The notes beneath the pieces are model-generated. The model was not told the origin of the DNA, ran no database searches, and worked only from the letters and a program-made list of their open reading frames with translations. The translations under genes were made by a program, and so were the position numbers. Shown piece after piece: positions 29,003 through 38,937 of a stretch of 64,000 nt of DNA (positions within the stretch are counted from its first letter, which is position 1; the number at the start of each line of letters is the position of its first letter). Source of the DNA: Winkia neuii subsp. neuii DSM 8576 (GTDB lineage Bacteria > Actinomycetota > Actinomycetes > Actinomycetales > Actinomycetaceae); contig NZ_ATUW01000008.1 in assembly GCF_000420405.1 (NCBI RefSeq), forward strand, positions 1 to 64,000, given 5' to 3'.

Positions 29003-29059
29003 AAAAACAAGTATGCCCAACTGAGGACAAAATGTCGCCTGGCTTCGCGGCGAGCCATA

Positions 29060-30325
29060 TCACGATAAGTGTATTGGAGCCACAATATCAGCTGCCACGA
29101 GAACTACCGTGATCACCAAAAAGAGGCCGAATATTGCATACGTGAGGGGCATGAGCCGCGCGATATCGACAGGACCCGGATCTTTTTTGCCGCGAGCTGA
29201 AGCAATCGCAGAACGGACTTTTCCAAAAATAGCCCCCGCAATATGCCCGCCATCTAACGGCAACAGTGGAATCAGATTGAATGCGAACAAGGCCATATTT
29301 AGGCCGCCCAGCAGAGAAATTAGGCTAGCAAATCGGTCTATAATTGGCACCGGCCCGTTAGAAGAAGCCACATCCCCGGCGATCCGTCCGACTCCCACCA
29401 CTGAAACGATTCCGTTCCTATCGCGCGGGGTGTCCGTAAAAATAGACTTTGCTACCGCAAATACCTGTGTCGGCAATTTGCCTATGACCGCTACAGTGCC
29501 AGTGAACTGGTTGAAAATATTCTTTACCACCCCGGTAAACGGCATGCGTTCGCGGGTAACGGCGGCTGTAATACCTATTGGGCCATCCGCTGGTATCTGG
29601 ACTAGAGCATGGCACGTCTGGCCACCGCGTACATAGGAAAAATCAACGCTACGTCCCCTATTAGCCTCAATCTGTTTTTGCAGGATCGGCCAAGAGTCGA
29701 TCCTGGACTCACCTACCGCAACAATGCGATCGCCTGGGCGCAAGCCCGCCTGGTAAGCAGCTCGGGGGGCTTGTGGGCTAGCAGAATGGGTTACCGCCGC
29801 CAAAGTAGTTTGGGGGACGTTTATTCCTATGCCCCCCAGCGCAACGAAGGCACACCCAATTGCCAACAGAAGGTTCACGGCAGGCCCCGAGAACATTACC
29901 AGAACCTGCTGAGCCCAGCTCAGCTGCCAAAATGGCTTGAGTTGGCCTTGCCCACGCATGTCTAAGCTCGAAGCAATTCGAGCCTCGTGGGCGAGCGACA
30001 AACGGACGTCGTTTTGGCGGGCACTATCCAGGCGTTCAAACTGCTGAGCCGTGAGGTAGTGCCCTAAATACGTCCCCACTATCTCGGTTGGCTTTGCAGG
30101 CGGGAACATGCCGCCGATGCGCACATACCCGCCGAGCAAAATAGCTTTCAGCCCGTACTCTGTTCCGCCGACCTTCTTAGACCACAGCGTAGGACCAAAT
30201 CCCACCATGTACTGCGGAACGGCAGCACCAAACTTTTTGGCCGGTATCATGTGTCCGCACTCGTGTAGAGCTACCGAAATTACCAAGCCCACCACAAGTA
30301 CCAGAACACCGAAAAAGAAAGCCAT
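29060..30325 (-). CDS. rseP: Site-2 intramembrane metalloprotease RseP/Rip1
   Basis: M50 zinc protease that cuts within membranes, releasing anti-sigma factors and clearing signal peptide remnants; actinobacterial Rip1 controls envelope stress. First helix carries the zinc motif HECGH at residues 21-25; the third ligand is in LLPLDGGHIAG near the C-terminus. A PDZ domain lies between (about 170-260; AGLRPGDRIVAVGE). Four membrane helices in 421 aa fit the family. It is next to dxr, one base between the genes, as in most actinobacteria. Confidence 0.94.
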   Translation of the reverse strand: MAFFFGVLVLVVGLVISVALHECGHMIPAKKFGAAVPQYMVGFGPTLWSKKVGGTEYGLKAILLGGYVRIGGMFPPAKPTEIVGTYLGHYLTAQQFERLDSARQNDVRLSLAHEARIASSLDMRGQGQLKPFWQLSWAQQVLVMFSGPAVNLLLAIGCAFVALGGIGINVPQTTLAAVTHSASPQAPRAAYQAGLRPGDRIVAVGESRIDSWPILQKQIEANRGRSVDFSYVRGGQTCHALVQIPADGPIGITAAVTRERMPFTGVVKNIFNQFTGTVAVIGKLPTQVFAVAKSIFTDTPRDRNGIVSVVGVGRIAGDVASSNGPVPIIDRFASLISLLGGLNMALFAFNLIPLLPLDGGHIAGAIFGKVRSAIASARGKKDPGPVDIARLMPLTYAIFGLFLVITVVLVAADIVAPIHLS

Positions 30326-30326
30326 G

Positions 30327-31496
30327 TCAGTCCAAAAAAGAAAGAGCTCGCGATTTAGCCCACTTTTCAGCCCGGTGAAGAGAGCCTAGATCCGGGTTGT
30401 CCATACCCGCAAAATCATCCACTACCTTGGCGACGGTATCCACGATGCTCAAATACGGGATCTTCTCTTTCAAGAAGAGGTCGACCAAAGCCTCGTTCGC
30501 GGCATTGAAAACGGCAGGATGGGCGGCCGACGCTGCCACGGCAGCGCGCGCAATGTCGATCGCTGGGAAGGTATCCAGGTCGACCGGCTCGAAGGTCCAG
30601 GCACTAGCCTCACTCCAGGAGAGAGACGGCGCCACGGCTGGCAGCCGCCTTGGCCATGACAGTCCGAGGGCGATCGGAATCTTCATCGAGGGCGGCGACG
30701 CTTGCAAAACTGTTGCCCCGTCCTTGAAAGTAACCATCGAGTGCACGATTGACTGCGGATGTACCACTGGGATTATGTCCTCGGGCGGGATGTCGAAAAG
30801 GAGATGTGCCTCAATAAGTTCCAGGGCCTTGTTCACTAGCGTTGAAGAGTTTACCGTGACTACTGGCCCCATGGACCAAGTGGGATGGTGCAATGCTTCC
30901 TCGACGGTAACGTTTTCCAGCTCGGCACGGCTGCGTCCTCTGAAAGGCCCCCCAGAGGCAGTTAGGACCAGCTCATCTACTTCAGATGCGCCGTCCAAAT
31001 TGACACTCGTCAGCCCTCTGTGGTGGAGTCCTGCCAGAAGGGATTGCGCAATCGCGCTGTGCTCGGAATCGACTGGCACAATCTGACCGGGTCGTACCAT
31101 CGCCTGGCGCACCAGGGCGCCTCCCACAACCAACGATTCCTTGTTGGCAAGTGCCAGAGTGGCTCCGCTTTTGAGAGCCGCGAGCGTGGCTGAAAGACCT
31201 ACCGCCCCATTGATTCCGTTAAGTACGGTTCCCTGTGGCACAGACTTAGCGGCTTCTACTACAGCCTCAGGGCCGAAAGCCACGTTAGCAACCTCGGCCA
31301 GGTCTTTTTCAGCCCGTCGATCGGCCACTGCCACTAGCTGAGGAGAAAACTCCGCTACCTGTTCCCGCAACAAGCCAGTGTGCGAGCCACCGCAGGCAAG
31401 AGCTACCACCTGGTATTCACCGGGATGGGAACGAATTACCTCGAGTGCCTGTGTTCCGATGGATCCAGTTGATCCTAAAATCGCTACCTGTTTCAT
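30327..31496 (-). CDS. dxr: 1-deoxy-D-xylulose 5-phosphate reductoisomerase
   Basis: First committed step of the MEP pathway: converts DXP to MEP with NADPH. The NADPH loop ILGSTGSIGTQALEV is at residues 6-20; the metal and substrate region VPVDSEHSAI and the flexible loop around NPTWSMG-like HHPTWSMGPVVTVNSSTLVNK are present. Length 389 aa is normal. Its ATG overlaps the stop of the DivIVA-domain gene (ATGA). With ispG two genes on, two MEP steps are co-transcribed with cdsA and rseP. Confidence 0.96.
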   Translation of the reverse strand: MKQVAILGSTGSIGTQALEVIRSHPGEYQVVALACGGSHTGLLREQVAEFSPQLVAVADRRAEKDLAEVANVAFGPEAVVEAAKSVPQGTVLNGINGAVGLSATLAALKSGATLALANKESLVVGGALVRQAMVRPGQIVPVDSEHSAIAQSLLAGLHHRGLTSVNLDGASEVDELVLTASGGPFRGRSRAELENVTVEEALHHPTWSMGPVVTVNSSTLVNKALELIEAHLLFDIPPEDIIPVVHPQSIVHSMVTFKDGATVLQASPPSMKIPIALGLSWPRRLPAVAPSLSWSEASAWTFEPVDLDTFPAIDIARAAVAASAAHPAVFNAANEALVDLFLKEKIPYLSIVDTVAKVVDDFAGMDNPDLGSLHRAEKWAKSRALSFLD

Positions 31497-32044
31497 TCTA
31501 CCGACAGCAAAATCTCGATAGCACGGTTTAGATACGCGTCGACTACGCCCTCGTCGTAGGCTTTAGGTCCGCGCGCGTCCTTAAAGGTGACGCCCCTAAT
31601 CTGATCGGCGGTAAGTACCTCGCCATCGTCAAAGAAGGAAGCAATTCGGTCTAAGAACTGATCGACTTGTCTACTGTCGTATCCCTTGCCTGACTTGGGG
31701 TGGGCAAAGCGTTCACCTGCCGGGCGCAGAAGCCTTGGGTAAAGAGTAGTGGCCCTCGATGCCACCCGATCTAGCCAGGCTTGCTGACCGTTTACCGCCA
31801 CGTGGTCGGCGCGATCCCGCTTCACAAAAGCCGCTTCCAGCCGATCTAGTGCCCCATCCACGACTTCGGTAGCATAGCCGCCACGGACAACGGAAAAACG
31901 CACAGCCCGCACCTCTGGCGAACTAAACTGCTCCGCAGGCATACCGCCCTCGTAGGCAGCCCGAGCTCTCTGAAAAAAGCCGTCAACCTCGCTCTGTGTA
32001 TAGCCCTTCTTCGGCCATCGCGCTTTTGGAAAGACCTCGCTCAT
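31493..32044 (-). CDS. DivIVA-domain protein with two repeats
   Basis: A 183-aa protein with two copies of a short DivIVA-like motif: KKGYTQSEVDGFFQRARAAY near residues 12-31 and GKGYDSRQVDQFLDRIASFF near 120-139, each followed by a region ending in VRAVRFS or IRGVTFK and then a YDEGVVDAYLNRA helix. No long coiled coil follows, unlike full DivIVA/Wag31. It may bind other DivIVA proteins or membrane sites at the pole. ATG at 32044 overlaps the rlmN stop (TAATG) and its own stop overlaps dxr. Function unknown. Confidence 0.75.
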   Translation of the reverse strand: MSEVFPKARWPKKGYTQSEVDGFFQRARAAYEGGMPAEQFSSPEVRAVRFSVVRGGYATEVVDGALDRLEAAFVKRDRADHVAVNGQQAWLDRVASRATTLYPRLLRPAGERFAHPKSGKGYDSRQVDQFLDRIASFFDDGEVLTADQIRGVTFKDARGPKAYDEGVVDAYLNRAIEILLSVE

Positions 32045-33225
32045 TAGCGCTCCTTCATCTTCTTCTGAACTGCAGTAGCTAACTGGCCACAAGCACCATC
32101 TATATCCGATCCCCGAGTATCGCGAATCGTTGTAGCCACTCCATTGCGTCTTAGTGTGTCAACAAAAACCTGTTGGTCTTTCTTCGAAGAGGCAGTCCAA
32201 ATCGAGCCAGGAGTGGGGTTCAAAGGTATCGGATTCACGTGTGCCCATCCCCGGCCGCGCGCATTTAGTTCGTCGGCTAACAGCTGCGCCCTCCAGGCAT
32301 GGTCATTCATATTTTTTATCAGAGCGTACTCAATGGATACCCGGCGCCCGGTGGTTTGGAAGTAGGAATACGCAGCGTCCAGTAGTTCCCCCACCTTCCA
32401 CCGGGAATTGATCGGTATCAAATCGTCGCGCAGATTGTCGTCGGGCGCATGCAAGGATACCGCTAAGGTGACCGGCATTCCTTCTTGTGCAAGCTTCTTG
32501 ATAGCTGGCACTAACCCGACGGTAGAGACGGTGACATTTCGGGCAGAAAGTCCAAATCCCTCCGGGGCTGGGTCGATGAGCCTGTGTAGCGCCCCAACTA
32601 CCGTCTTGTAATTGGCCAGTGGCTCCCCCATGCCCATAAATACGACGTTAGTGAGGCGGGTTGGCCCCCCCGCCAATTTCCCGTCACGGGCAGCGCGGGC
32701 AGCGCGACGCACCTGATCGATGATCTCGCCGGTAGAGAGATTGCGGGTAAGCCCCATCTGCCCTGTGGCGCAGAACGGACAGGCCATGCCACAACCGGCC
32801 TGCGAAGACACACATAGAGTAGTGCGAGAAGGGTAGCGCATGAGGACGGATTCCACCTGGGCCCCATCAAAAAGCTGCCACAAGTGCTTTACAGTGCGTC
32901 CGTCATCGGCAGAAATCGCAGCGCTCTGCTCAGTCAGTTTGGGAAGCAGTAGGCCGCAGATTTTCTCGCGTGATCCTGCAGGCAAATCGGACATCTGCTC
33001 GGGAGAAACGTTGAGGTGGGTGAAAAAGTGCCTAGAAAGTTGATCGGCACGAAAGGCCGGCAAACCTGCCTCCTTCAAAGCAGCCTTGCGACCCGAAAGA
33101 TCAAAGTCAGCTAAATGTGTTGGAGCCTTGCCACGCCTCTTAGCCTGAAAAGAAAGCTTTGGTCTAGCCCCTGGGTGGGTAGCTCCCTCAGGAGCCTGAT
33201 CCGTAGGCCTTACCTGAATATTCAT
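32044..33225 (-). CDS. rlmN: Dual-specificity RNA methyltransferase RlmN
   Basis: Radical-SAM enzyme that methylates A2503 of 23S rRNA and A37 of some tRNAs. The SAM cluster motif is CGMACPFC (CxxxCxxC); the conserved [12 protein letters not shown] and [17 protein letters not shown] follow. A catalytic Cys in the C-terminal [13 protein letters not shown] completes the active site. The 393 aa start at ATG 33225, one base after the cdsA stop (TGACATG). Sits between cdsA and the DivIVA-domain gene, the usual actinobacterial location. Confidence 0.95.
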   Translation of the reverse strand: MNIQVRPTDQAPEGATHPGARPKLSFQAKRRGKAPTHLADFDLSGRKAALKEAGLPAFRADQLSRHFFTHLNVSPEQMSDLPAGSREKICGLLLPKLTEQSAAISADDGRTVKHLWQLFDGAQVESVLMRYPSRTTLCVSSQAGCGMACPFCATGQMGLTRNLSTGEIIDQVRRAARAARDGKLAGGPTRLTNVVFMGMGEPLANYKTVVGALHRLIDPAPEGFGLSARNVTVSTVGLVPAIKKLAQEGMPVTLAVSLHAPDDNLRDDLIPINSRWKVGELLDAAYSYFQTTGRRVSIEYALIKNMNDHAWRAQLLADELNARGRGWAHVNPIPLNPTPGSIWTASSKKDQQVFVDTLRRNGVATTIRDTRGSDIDGACGQLATAVQKKMKER

Positions 33226-33226
33226 G

Positions 33227-34099
33227 TCACCACCCAAACGCTACTCGGAAGATCAAATAGCATACAGGAGTTACCAGCAGAATCGAATCCAATCTATCCA
33301 TGACGCCACCGTGCCCTGGCAACAGCCAGCCCATATCTTTTAGGCCCAAATCGCGTTTTAGCAGGGATTCCCCAAGGTCTCCTAGAGAACCAAATATGGC
33401 CGCACATATGCCAAGTAAGATGCCCCACAATGGGTTTGCCCCCAGCAAATACATACCCAGTGTGCCCGCAACTAAAGCGGCGGAAACAGAACCTGCAAAC
33501 CCCTCCCATGATTTCTTAGGTGAGATCTTAGGCGCCATTGGGGTATTTCCCCACTTCACCCCGGCGGCATAGCCACCTGTATCGGAACAGACGGGCAGCA
33601 ATACCGCCAACGCGACCGGCGCAGTCCCCTTGGGAGAAGAACCGATTAACACTAAGAAACTCCCCAAGAAGGGCACGTAGGTGGCAGCAAAAGTGGATAC
33701 TACGATATCGCGCATTGCTTTTTGGTCGATCGATTCAACCGAACGCCACACTACCAAGGCCAGCAAGGTGGCAAAATAAGCCCCCATGAGCCCCTCGGGC
33801 CCGATGAAATAGGCACAAACCACCATACCTACCAGACCAACCCACAGAGGCGGCAGCATGACCTCGGCTTTGGCTCTGGCGAAAGCTCCAGCCAGCTCGT
33901 ACAGCCCCAGCGCCCCCGCTACCACAATCAGTACAGCTAGCGGCAGCGGATGCAACAAGCAGAGTAAAAGTGCGCCAATGAGCCCAGCTCCTACCCCAAT
34001 TGCCGCCGGGAGATTTCTGCCCGCCTTGCCATTTCCAGCAGGCTTAGGCTTCTCCTTGGTGGCCCTGGGCCGGAAGATCCTACTTGCTCTTTGACGCAC
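33227..34099 (-). CDS. cdsA: Phosphatidate cytidylyltransferase
   Basis: Makes CDP-diacylglycerol from phosphatidate and CTP for phospholipid synthesis. The C-terminal family signature [18 protein letters not shown] is followed by [14 protein letters not shown] near residues 250-272, with the conserved acidic DTGGYAAG further upstream. About eight membrane helices, with a cytosolic basic N-terminus (residues 1-30). GTG start at 34099 after an AGGGA SD. Located between frr and rlmN in the ribosome-phospholipid cluster. Confidence 0.95.
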   Translation of the reverse strand: MRQRASRIFRPRATKEKPKPAGNGKAGRNLPAAIGVGAGLIGALLLCLLHPLPLAVLIVVAGALGLYELAGAFARAKAEVMLPPLWVGLVGMVVCAYFIGPEGLMGAYFATLLALVVWRSVESIDQKAMRDIVVSTFAATYVPFLGSFLVLIGSSPKGTAPVALAVLLPVCSDTGGYAAGVKWGNTPMAPKISPKKSWEGFAGSVSAALVAGTLGMYLLGANPLWGILLGICAAIFGSLGDLGESLLKRDLGLKDMGWLLPGHGGVMDRLDSILLVTPVCYLIFRVAFGW

Positions 34100-34114
34100 T
34101 TTCCCTGCCCTAAC

Positions 34115-34672
34115 TTAGATAGTCAGAAGCTCTTCTTCTTTAGCTTCCATCACCTTGTCGACCTTTTCTACATAGGTCTTTGTAAGGGATTCCAGATCCT
34201 TCTGGGCGCGCTCGACCTCGTCTTCACCGGCATCTCCGTCTTTTTTAATCTCGTCGAGTTGATCCATGCCCTTGCGACGGATGCCTCGAACAGCAATGCG
34301 TCCCTCTTCAGCTTTAGTCTTTGCAAGCTTGACGTATTCCTTCCGGCGCTCTTCGGTGAGAGCCGGCAAGGTAACGCGAATGATCTTGCCATCGTCGGTG
34401 GGATTTACACCTAAATCAGACTCACGGATCGCCTTGATAATCGAATCCATGGCTCCCTTGTCAAAGGGATTGACGATAACCGTCCGAGCTTCAGGAATAT
34501 TGAACGAGGCAAGCTGCATTAGCGGAGTGGGGGCACCGTAGTAATCAACCTGAATTGAGTCGAACATTGACGTATTTGCACGCCCCGTGCGAATGTTAGA
34601 AAACTCCTCCCGGGTGAAAGATAGAGCCTTCTTCATTCGGTTCTCGCAGTCTGTCAAAACTTCCTGAATCAC
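34115..34672 (-). CDS. frr: Ribosome recycling factor
   Basis: Splits post-termination ribosomes together with EF-G. The 185 aa have the normal tRNA-mimic form: the first helix [27 protein letters not shown] (split here as [19 protein letters not shown]), a beta domain and the long C-terminal three-helix bundle. Its ATG overlaps the pyrH stop by four bases (ATGA), so translation is coupled. Order rpsB-tsf-pyrH-frr is conserved in most bacteria. Confidence 0.97.
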   Translation of the reverse strand: MIQEVLTDCENRMKKALSFTREEFSNIRTGRANTSMFDSIQVDYYGAPTPLMQLASFNIPEARTVIVNPFDKGAMDSIIKAIRESDLGVNPTDDGKIIRVTLPALTEERRKEYVKLAKTKAEEGRIAVRGIRRKGMDQLDEIKKDGDAGEDEVERAQKDLESLTKTYVEKVDKVMEAKEEELLTI

Positions 34673-35403
34673 TTGTCTGTCCCTTCGTCTGCAGTGACTA
34701 ACGTTCCAATCTTCTCACCTAACAGCGCGCGGGTAACGTTGCCTTGCCCGTTCATCCCAAAAACGCGCATGTTTAGGCTGTTCTCGCTACACAGCCCAAA
34801 AGCAGTTGCATCTACCACGCGCAGCCCCTCTGCCAGTGCCTCCCTATAGGTAACGCGGTCATAGCGCACTGCATCGGGATTGGCCTTAGGATCATCAGTG
34901 TACACGCCGTCAACCCCGTTTTTAGCAACAAGTAATTCCTGGCAATGGGTCTCTAGAGCCCGCTGAGCAGAAACCGTGTCAGTAGAAAAATACGGCATGC
35001 CCGCTCCGGCGCCAAACACTACTACCCTGCCTTTTTCCATGTGCCTTATCGCACGCAAGGGGATATAGGGCTCAGCAACCTGCGTCATAGCAATAGCAGA
35101 TTGAACCCTACAAGTGACTCCAGCCTGCTCAAGGAAATCTTGAAGCGCCAAAGCATTCATGACCGTACCCAGCATACCCATGTAATCGGCACGCGCCCGA
35201 TCGAGACCTTGAGTTACCAGCTGAGCCCCTCGGAAAAAGTTGCCCCCGCCAACAACGACCGCCACCTGCACGCCCTGACGAACGGCCTCCGCAATTTGCT
35301 TCGCAACGCCCGAGACAACGGCAGCATCGAGGCCTACCGCTCCTCCTCCGAACACCTCCCCGGATAGCTTCAAAAGGACGCGTCGTGGTTGATTTGCAGA
35401 CAT
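34669..35403 (-). CDS. pyrH: Uridylate kinase
   Basis: Hexameric UMP kinase making UDP for pyrimidine nucleotides. N-terminal [13 protein letters not shown] (residues 7-19) and the glycine loop [10 protein letters not shown] are typical of the amino-acid kinase fold; the aspartate motif [18 protein letters not shown] completes the nucleotide site. Length 244 aa is normal. It lies 71 bases after tsf, with a hairpin between, and overlaps frr. Confidence 0.97.
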   Translation of the reverse strand: MSANQPRRVLLKLSGEVFGGGAVGLDAAVVSGVAKQIAEAVRQGVQVAVVVGGGNFFRGAQLVTQGLDRARADYMGMLGTVMNALALQDFLEQAGVTCRVQSAIAMTQVAEPYIPLRAIRHMEKGRVVVFGAGAGMPYFSTDTVSAQRALETHCQELLVAKNGVDGVYTDDPKANPDAVRYDRVTYREALAEGLRVVDATAFGLCSENSLNMRVFGMNGQGNVTRALLGEKIGTLVTADEGTDK

Positions 35404-35433
35404 AGTTAGCCTCTCTTCGCTGTAAACATGCCG

Positions 35434-35462
35434 GTGGCCCCGAGCTTACCGCCCGGGGCCAC
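35434..35462 (-). terminator. Hairpin between tsf and pyrH
   Basis: A 9-bp stem (35434-35442 with 35454-35462; GTGGCCCCG/CGGGGCCAC) with an 11-base loop and no T run. Likely a partial terminator or processing site that lowers pyrH expression relative to rpsB-tsf. Confidence 0.55.
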
Positions 35463-35474
35463 TCTTTGCTGGAG

Positions 35475-36317
35475 TTAAGCGCCTACGTGGAAGCGGACGA
35501 AAGACTTCACTTCCCCGCCGGCATTCTTCACAACCTGGCCCACAGTATGCTTAGGATCCTTAGCATAATCCTGGTCAAGCAAGCAGTGGTCCTTGTAGAA
35601 GGACTTCATGCGGCCTTCAACGATCTTCGGAACAATCTTCTGGGGCTTACCTTCGTTGATGGTGAGCTCAGTAAGGGTCTGACGTTCCTTCTCGAGATCC
35701 TCGGCCGGAACATCTTCCTCGGACAAGTAGTCGGGCTGGTAAGCAGCGATATGCATAGCGACGTCGTGAGCGACCTTCTCGCCAGCCTCATCTGTACCGA
35801 CTAGAACGCCAACCTGCGGCGGCAAATCCGGGTTCGAGTAGTGCAGGTAGGAAGTAACGCGCTCGGCCTCGACACGCGCCATGCGAGAGACCTCAATCTT
35901 TTCGCCAATAACGGCTGCGATCTGGTCAACCTTGTCCTTCACAGTACCTTCGGCAGCCTTGGCAGCAAGGAGCTCCTGAGCGTTAGTAGCGCCCGATTCG
36001 ACCGCCGCCTCGAGAACCTCTTTAGCGAAGTCGATAAACTTTTGGTTCTTAGCAACGAAATCAGTCTCGGAGTTGACCTCGACCATGATGCCAACCTGTC
36101 CCCCATCGACATCAGCAATGTGAGTTAACACGAGGCCAGCAGAAGCACTGCGATCCTCGCGCTTAGAAATAGACTTCAGGCCCTTCAGACGAATGATCTT
36201 CAGTGCCTCGTCGTGATCGCCGTTCGCTTCGTCAAGAGCCTTCTTGACGTCGAGCATTCCAGCGCCAGTTTCCTCGCGCAAAGACTTGATATCTGCGGTG
36301 GTGTAGTTCTTTGCCAT
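35475..36317 (-). CDS. tsf: Elongation factor Ts
   Basis: Nucleotide exchange factor for EF-Tu. N-terminal UBA-like domain (residues 1-52) contains LREETGAGMLDVKKAL; the core motif SETDFVAKN near 82-90 contacts EF-Tu. A dimerisation region and C-terminal module complete the 280 aa. ATG follows a GGGGAA ribosome site. Co-transcribed with rpsB, 14 bases apart. Confidence 0.97.
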   Translation of the reverse strand: MAKNYTTADIKSLREETGAGMLDVKKALDEANGDHDEALKIIRLKGLKSISKREDRSASAGLVLTHIADVDGGQVGIMVEVNSETDFVAKNQKFIDFAKEVLEAAVESGATNAQELLAAKAAEGTVKDKVDQIAAVIGEKIEVSRMARVEAERVTSYLHYSNPDLPPQVGVLVGTDEAGEKVAHDVAMHIAAYQPDYLSEEDVPAEDLEKERQTLTELTINEGKPQKIVPKIVEGRMKSFYKDHCLLDQDYAKDPKHTVGQVVKNAGGEVKSFVRFHVGA

Positions 36318-36331
36318 TTACATTCCCCTAA

Positions 36332-37204
36332 TTACTCGGCGGAGGCAGCTTCTGCTGCCGGAGCCTCAGACTTGGAATCCTGGTCCTTGGCCGGAGCCTG
36401 CTCTTTAGCCTCTTCGGACTTTGCTTCTTCCTTGGACTCGGATCCCTCGAGAATCTCGCGCTCCCAGTCAGCCAGCGGCTGGCCTTCCTTCTGCTGATTC
36501 GAAGACTTAGAGTTCGACCGGGCCAGCAGCCCGTCTGCAACCGCATCTGCAATTACCCGAGTGAGCAGCTCGACTGCGCGGATCGCATCGTCGTTACCGG
36601 GAATACGGTAGTCGACCTCGTCGGGATCGCAGTTAGTGTCGAGAATTGCCACGATCGGAATATTGAGCTTGCGGGCTTCAGCAACCGCCAGATGTTCCTT
36701 CTTGGTATCGACAATCCACACGGCGGAAGGCACCTTGGCCATGTCGCGAATACCACCGAGGGTACGGGCGAGCTTGTCGCGCTCGCGACGCATCATCAGC
36801 AGTTCTTTCTTGGTGTAAGAGGAACCCGCGACGTCGTCGAAATCAACCTGTTCCAGTTCCTTCAGACGCTGCAAACGCTTGTTCACGGTGGAGAAGTTGG
36901 TGAGCATACCGCCCAGCCACCGCTGGTTCACATACGGCATACCTACGCGAGTAGCCTGCTCTGCAATTGCCTCCTGGGCCTGCTTCTTGGTCCCAACGAA
37001 CAACAAAGTACCGTTGTGCAGCACAGTCTGCTTGACGAAATCATAGGCCTCGTCAATGCCGGTCAGGGTCTGCTGCAGGTCAACAATGTAAATGCCGTTG
37101 CGATCGGTAAGAATGAACGGCTTCATCTTCGGGTTCCAGCGACGAGTCTGGTGACCGAAATGAACGCCAGCTTCAAGCAGCTGACTCATGGTTACTACTG
37201 CCAT
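36332..37204 (-). CDS. rpsB: Ribosomal protein S2
   Basis: Small-subunit protein S2. Signature region [19 protein letters not shown] is at residues 9-27, with [17 protein letters not shown] soon after, and the second signature [16 protein letters not shown] in the middle. The 290 aa include an acidic, Ala/Glu/Ser-rich C-terminal tail of about 50 residues beyond the core, common in actinobacteria. Preceded by a structured leader of about 170 bases and a near-consensus promoter; start of the long cluster running down to def. Confidence 0.97.
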   Translation of the reverse strand: MAVVTMSQLLEAGVHFGHQTRRWNPKMKPFILTDRNGIYIVDLQQTLTGIDEAYDFVKQTVLHNGTLLFVGTKKQAQEAIAEQATRVGMPYVNQRWLGGMLTNFSTVNKRLQRLKELEQVDFDDVAGSSYTKKELLMMRRERDKLARTLGGIRDMAKVPSAVWIVDTKKEHLAVAEARKLNIPIVAILDTNCDPDEVDYRIPGNDDAIRAVELLTRVIADAVADGLLARSNSKSSNQQKEGQPLADWEREILEGSESKEEAKSEEAKEQAPAKDQDSKSEAPAAEAASAE

Positions 37205-37373
37205 GATGATTCCTCTCTGACGCGCCGTGGCGCGCAGGGCCTGTGCCCTTATTCGGTTTCGCTTCTAGCGGTTCCTGGTGCGACGACCGCTGACCCCCCA
37301 ACTGGGGACCGCTGCCAACGATCCGACAAAAGCCGAAAATCGCACGCGAAGTCACCCGCCGATGGTGGGTGCT
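37205..37373 (-). promoter_or_regulatory. Structured rpsB 5' leader
   Basis: The untranslated leader has a row of hairpins on the minus strand: CACCC/GGGTG, CCCC-AGTT-GGGG, AGCGGT/ACCGCT, AGGGC-ACAG-GCCCT, and CGCGCC-AC-GGCGCG ending just before the AGAGAGGA ribosome site. Many bacteria use rpsB leaders for feedback by S2; whether this one does is inference. Confidence 0.5.
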
Positions 37374-37379
37374 AAGTAA

Positions 37380-37408
37380 AGTTTAGCGAAGACGATGCCT
37401 TCTTCCAA
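37380..37408 (-). promoter_or_regulatory. rpsB promoter
   Basis: Minus strand TTGGAA (37408-37403), 17-base spacer, TAAACT (37385-37380). Initiation near 37373 would give the long rpsB leader. Confidence 0.6.
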
Positions 37409-37466
37409 GCTAATCCCCGTGATCTCGCCCTCCAAAACCACCGGCTGCGCTAACCGACAGACATTG

Positions 37467-37934
37467 TCAGAGCGGCTTTAGGCGGATGGGCCCGGCCAGG
37501 AATTGCAGCGGATTCACGTAGACATCTTTTCCAACTAGCGCTCCCCAATGGAGAGCACCATGATGACCTGCATTTAAGCTGCCGATAACCTCACCTGCCT
37601 TGACTCGCTGGCCCTTTCGAAGCGTTGAGACGACCGGCTCATAGGTGGTGCGTAAATGTGGGCCATGAGCTATTGAGATAACCGGCTTGCCTGCAACTTT
37701 TCCGGAGAAATAAACCGTGCCATCTGCCGGAGCCACGATGGTACTTCCGCACGCAAGGTCCACCCCGCGATGGCCCGCGAGCCACTTTTTCGCCGGAGGA
37801 TCGAAGCGAGCCACCACCCGAGCGCGGAAACCGCAAGGCCAGCGGAAACGTACCTGGTGAGCGGCAGAGGCAAAATTGTTCAAAAAACCAGCGCAAAGCA
37901 CCAAGAACAGACAAACCAAAATTTTCTTCTTCAT
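37467..37934 (-). CDS. Secreted M23-family peptidase (LytM domain)
   Basis: A 155-aa exported protein. Signal peptide: MKKK then a hydrophobic core LVCLFLVLCAGFL, with likely cleavage after ASA near residue 24. The LytM/M23 core has zinc motif HRGVDLACGSTIVAPADGTV (HxxxD) and the second half has HHGALHWGALVG in place of the common HLHFE, keeping the HxxxxxH layout. It probably trims peptidoglycan or activates an amidase. The ATG at 37934 is taken because it starts the signal peptide; the frame runs on to 38000. It lies upstream of rpsB, as in other actinobacteria. Confidence 0.85.
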   Translation of the reverse strand: MKKKILVCLFLVLCAGFLNNFASAAHQVRFRWPCGFRARVVARFDPPAKKWLAGHRGVDLACGSTIVAPADGTVYFSGKVAGKPVISIAHGPHLRTTYEPVVSTLRKGQRVKAGEVIGSLNAGHHGALHWGALVGKDVYVNPLQFLAGPIRLKPL

Positions 37935-38021
37935 ACCTCTAACCAAACGGCTTTCGGCGTACAAAAGAAAGAACGCCAATACACGCCTGTGGACAGTCAA
38001 ACGGGGGAAAATTGTTGATAG

Positions 38022-38924
38022 TTAGGCTCGCGGGTGAGCCTGCAAGAACGCCGCCTTCAACCGCGCGTCATCGACATGGGTATAGCGCTGAGTGGTCTGC
38101 AAGGAAGAATGCCCCAGCAGCTCTTGCACCGAACGCAGATCCGCACCCCCTGCCAAAAGAGCCGTAGCTGCAGAATGTCGCAACCCGTGGGGGCCAATAT
38201 CTTCAAGCCCCGCGAGCGCACTAATGCGCGTGACCGCGCGTCTAACAGCTCTATCTGTTAGTCGCCCTCCCCGGTTTGCAATTAGCAGTGCCTGCGTGCT
38301 GGACCCGCGCGCCAGAAGCGGGCGAGAGTGAGTCAAGTATTTTTCTAGGGCGTGCAATGCGGGCACCCCGAACGGCACAGTTCGCTCTTTAGCGCCTTTG
38401 CCGAACACCGTCACTAAGAGTTCTTCCCGGTTAACGTCGCCCAGATCGAGGCCGACTAGTTCAGAGACACGGATTCCCGTAGCGTAGAGCAATTCGACAG
38501 CTGCCCAATCGCGCAAGGCAGGTGCGGAGGTGGCGCTCTGCTTGGCTAGTTGCAGAAAGCGGGCAGCTTGGCAGGTGGAATAAACCCCGGGCAGGGTTTT
38601 TTCGGGGCGAGGAGATTGCAGGCGCGCTGCGGGATTATCCGGTAATATCCCCCGTGCTTTTAGCCACCCACAAAAGGACCTCAGTGCTGCGGTTTTACGG
38701 GCCAGTGAGGATCTAGCTGCGCCCCTGCGAGCCTCGTTTCCTAACCAACTACGCAAAAGCCGAAGGGTAAATACCTCCGGGGTTAGCACTTGTTCCTCTT
38801 CGATCCTGCTAAACGCGAGGTATTCGCGTACGTCTCCGCTGTAGGCCCGCACGGTGTTTTGGCTCATCGATCTGGCCGAGGCCAAATACTTGCTGTAGTT
38901 GGCTAATGCCTCTTTTGACTCCAC
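38022..38924 (-). CDS. xerC: Tyrosine recombinase XerC
   Basis: Site-specific recombinase that resolves chromosome dimers at dif with XerD. N-terminal core-binding domain (about 5-95) with MSQNTVRAYSGDVREYL; catalytic domain with Arg in YATGIRVSELVGLDL, the beta-hairpin Lys in FGKGAKERTVPFG, HGLRHSAAT (HxxR), and LGHSSLQTTQRYTHV with His and nucleophile Tyr. Length 300 aa is typical of Xer proteins. Location next to dprA and the M23 gene is the standard xerC place in actinobacteria, so it is not a mobile-element integrase. GTG start. Confidence 0.93.
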   Translation of the reverse strand: MESKEALANYSKYLASARSMSQNTVRAYSGDVREYLAFSRIEEEQVLTPEVFTLRLLRSWLGNEARRGAARSSLARKTAALRSFCGWLKARGILPDNPAARLQSPRPEKTLPGVYSTCQAARFLQLAKQSATSAPALRDWAAVELLYATGIRVSELVGLDLGDVNREELLVTVFGKGAKERTVPFGVPALHALEKYLTHSRPLLARGSSTQALLIANRGGRLTDRAVRRAVTRISALAGLEDIGPHGLRHSAATALLAGGADLRSVQELLGHSSLQTTQRYTHVDDARLKAAFLQAHPRA

Positions 38925-38937
38925 AATAGATCCAATT

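Noticed and set aside
38022-38924. Tyrosine recombinase as a mark of a mobile element
   Set aside because: Syntenic with dprA and an M23 peptidase, as the chromosomal xerC is in actinobacteria; no att-like repeats or cargo genes nearby.
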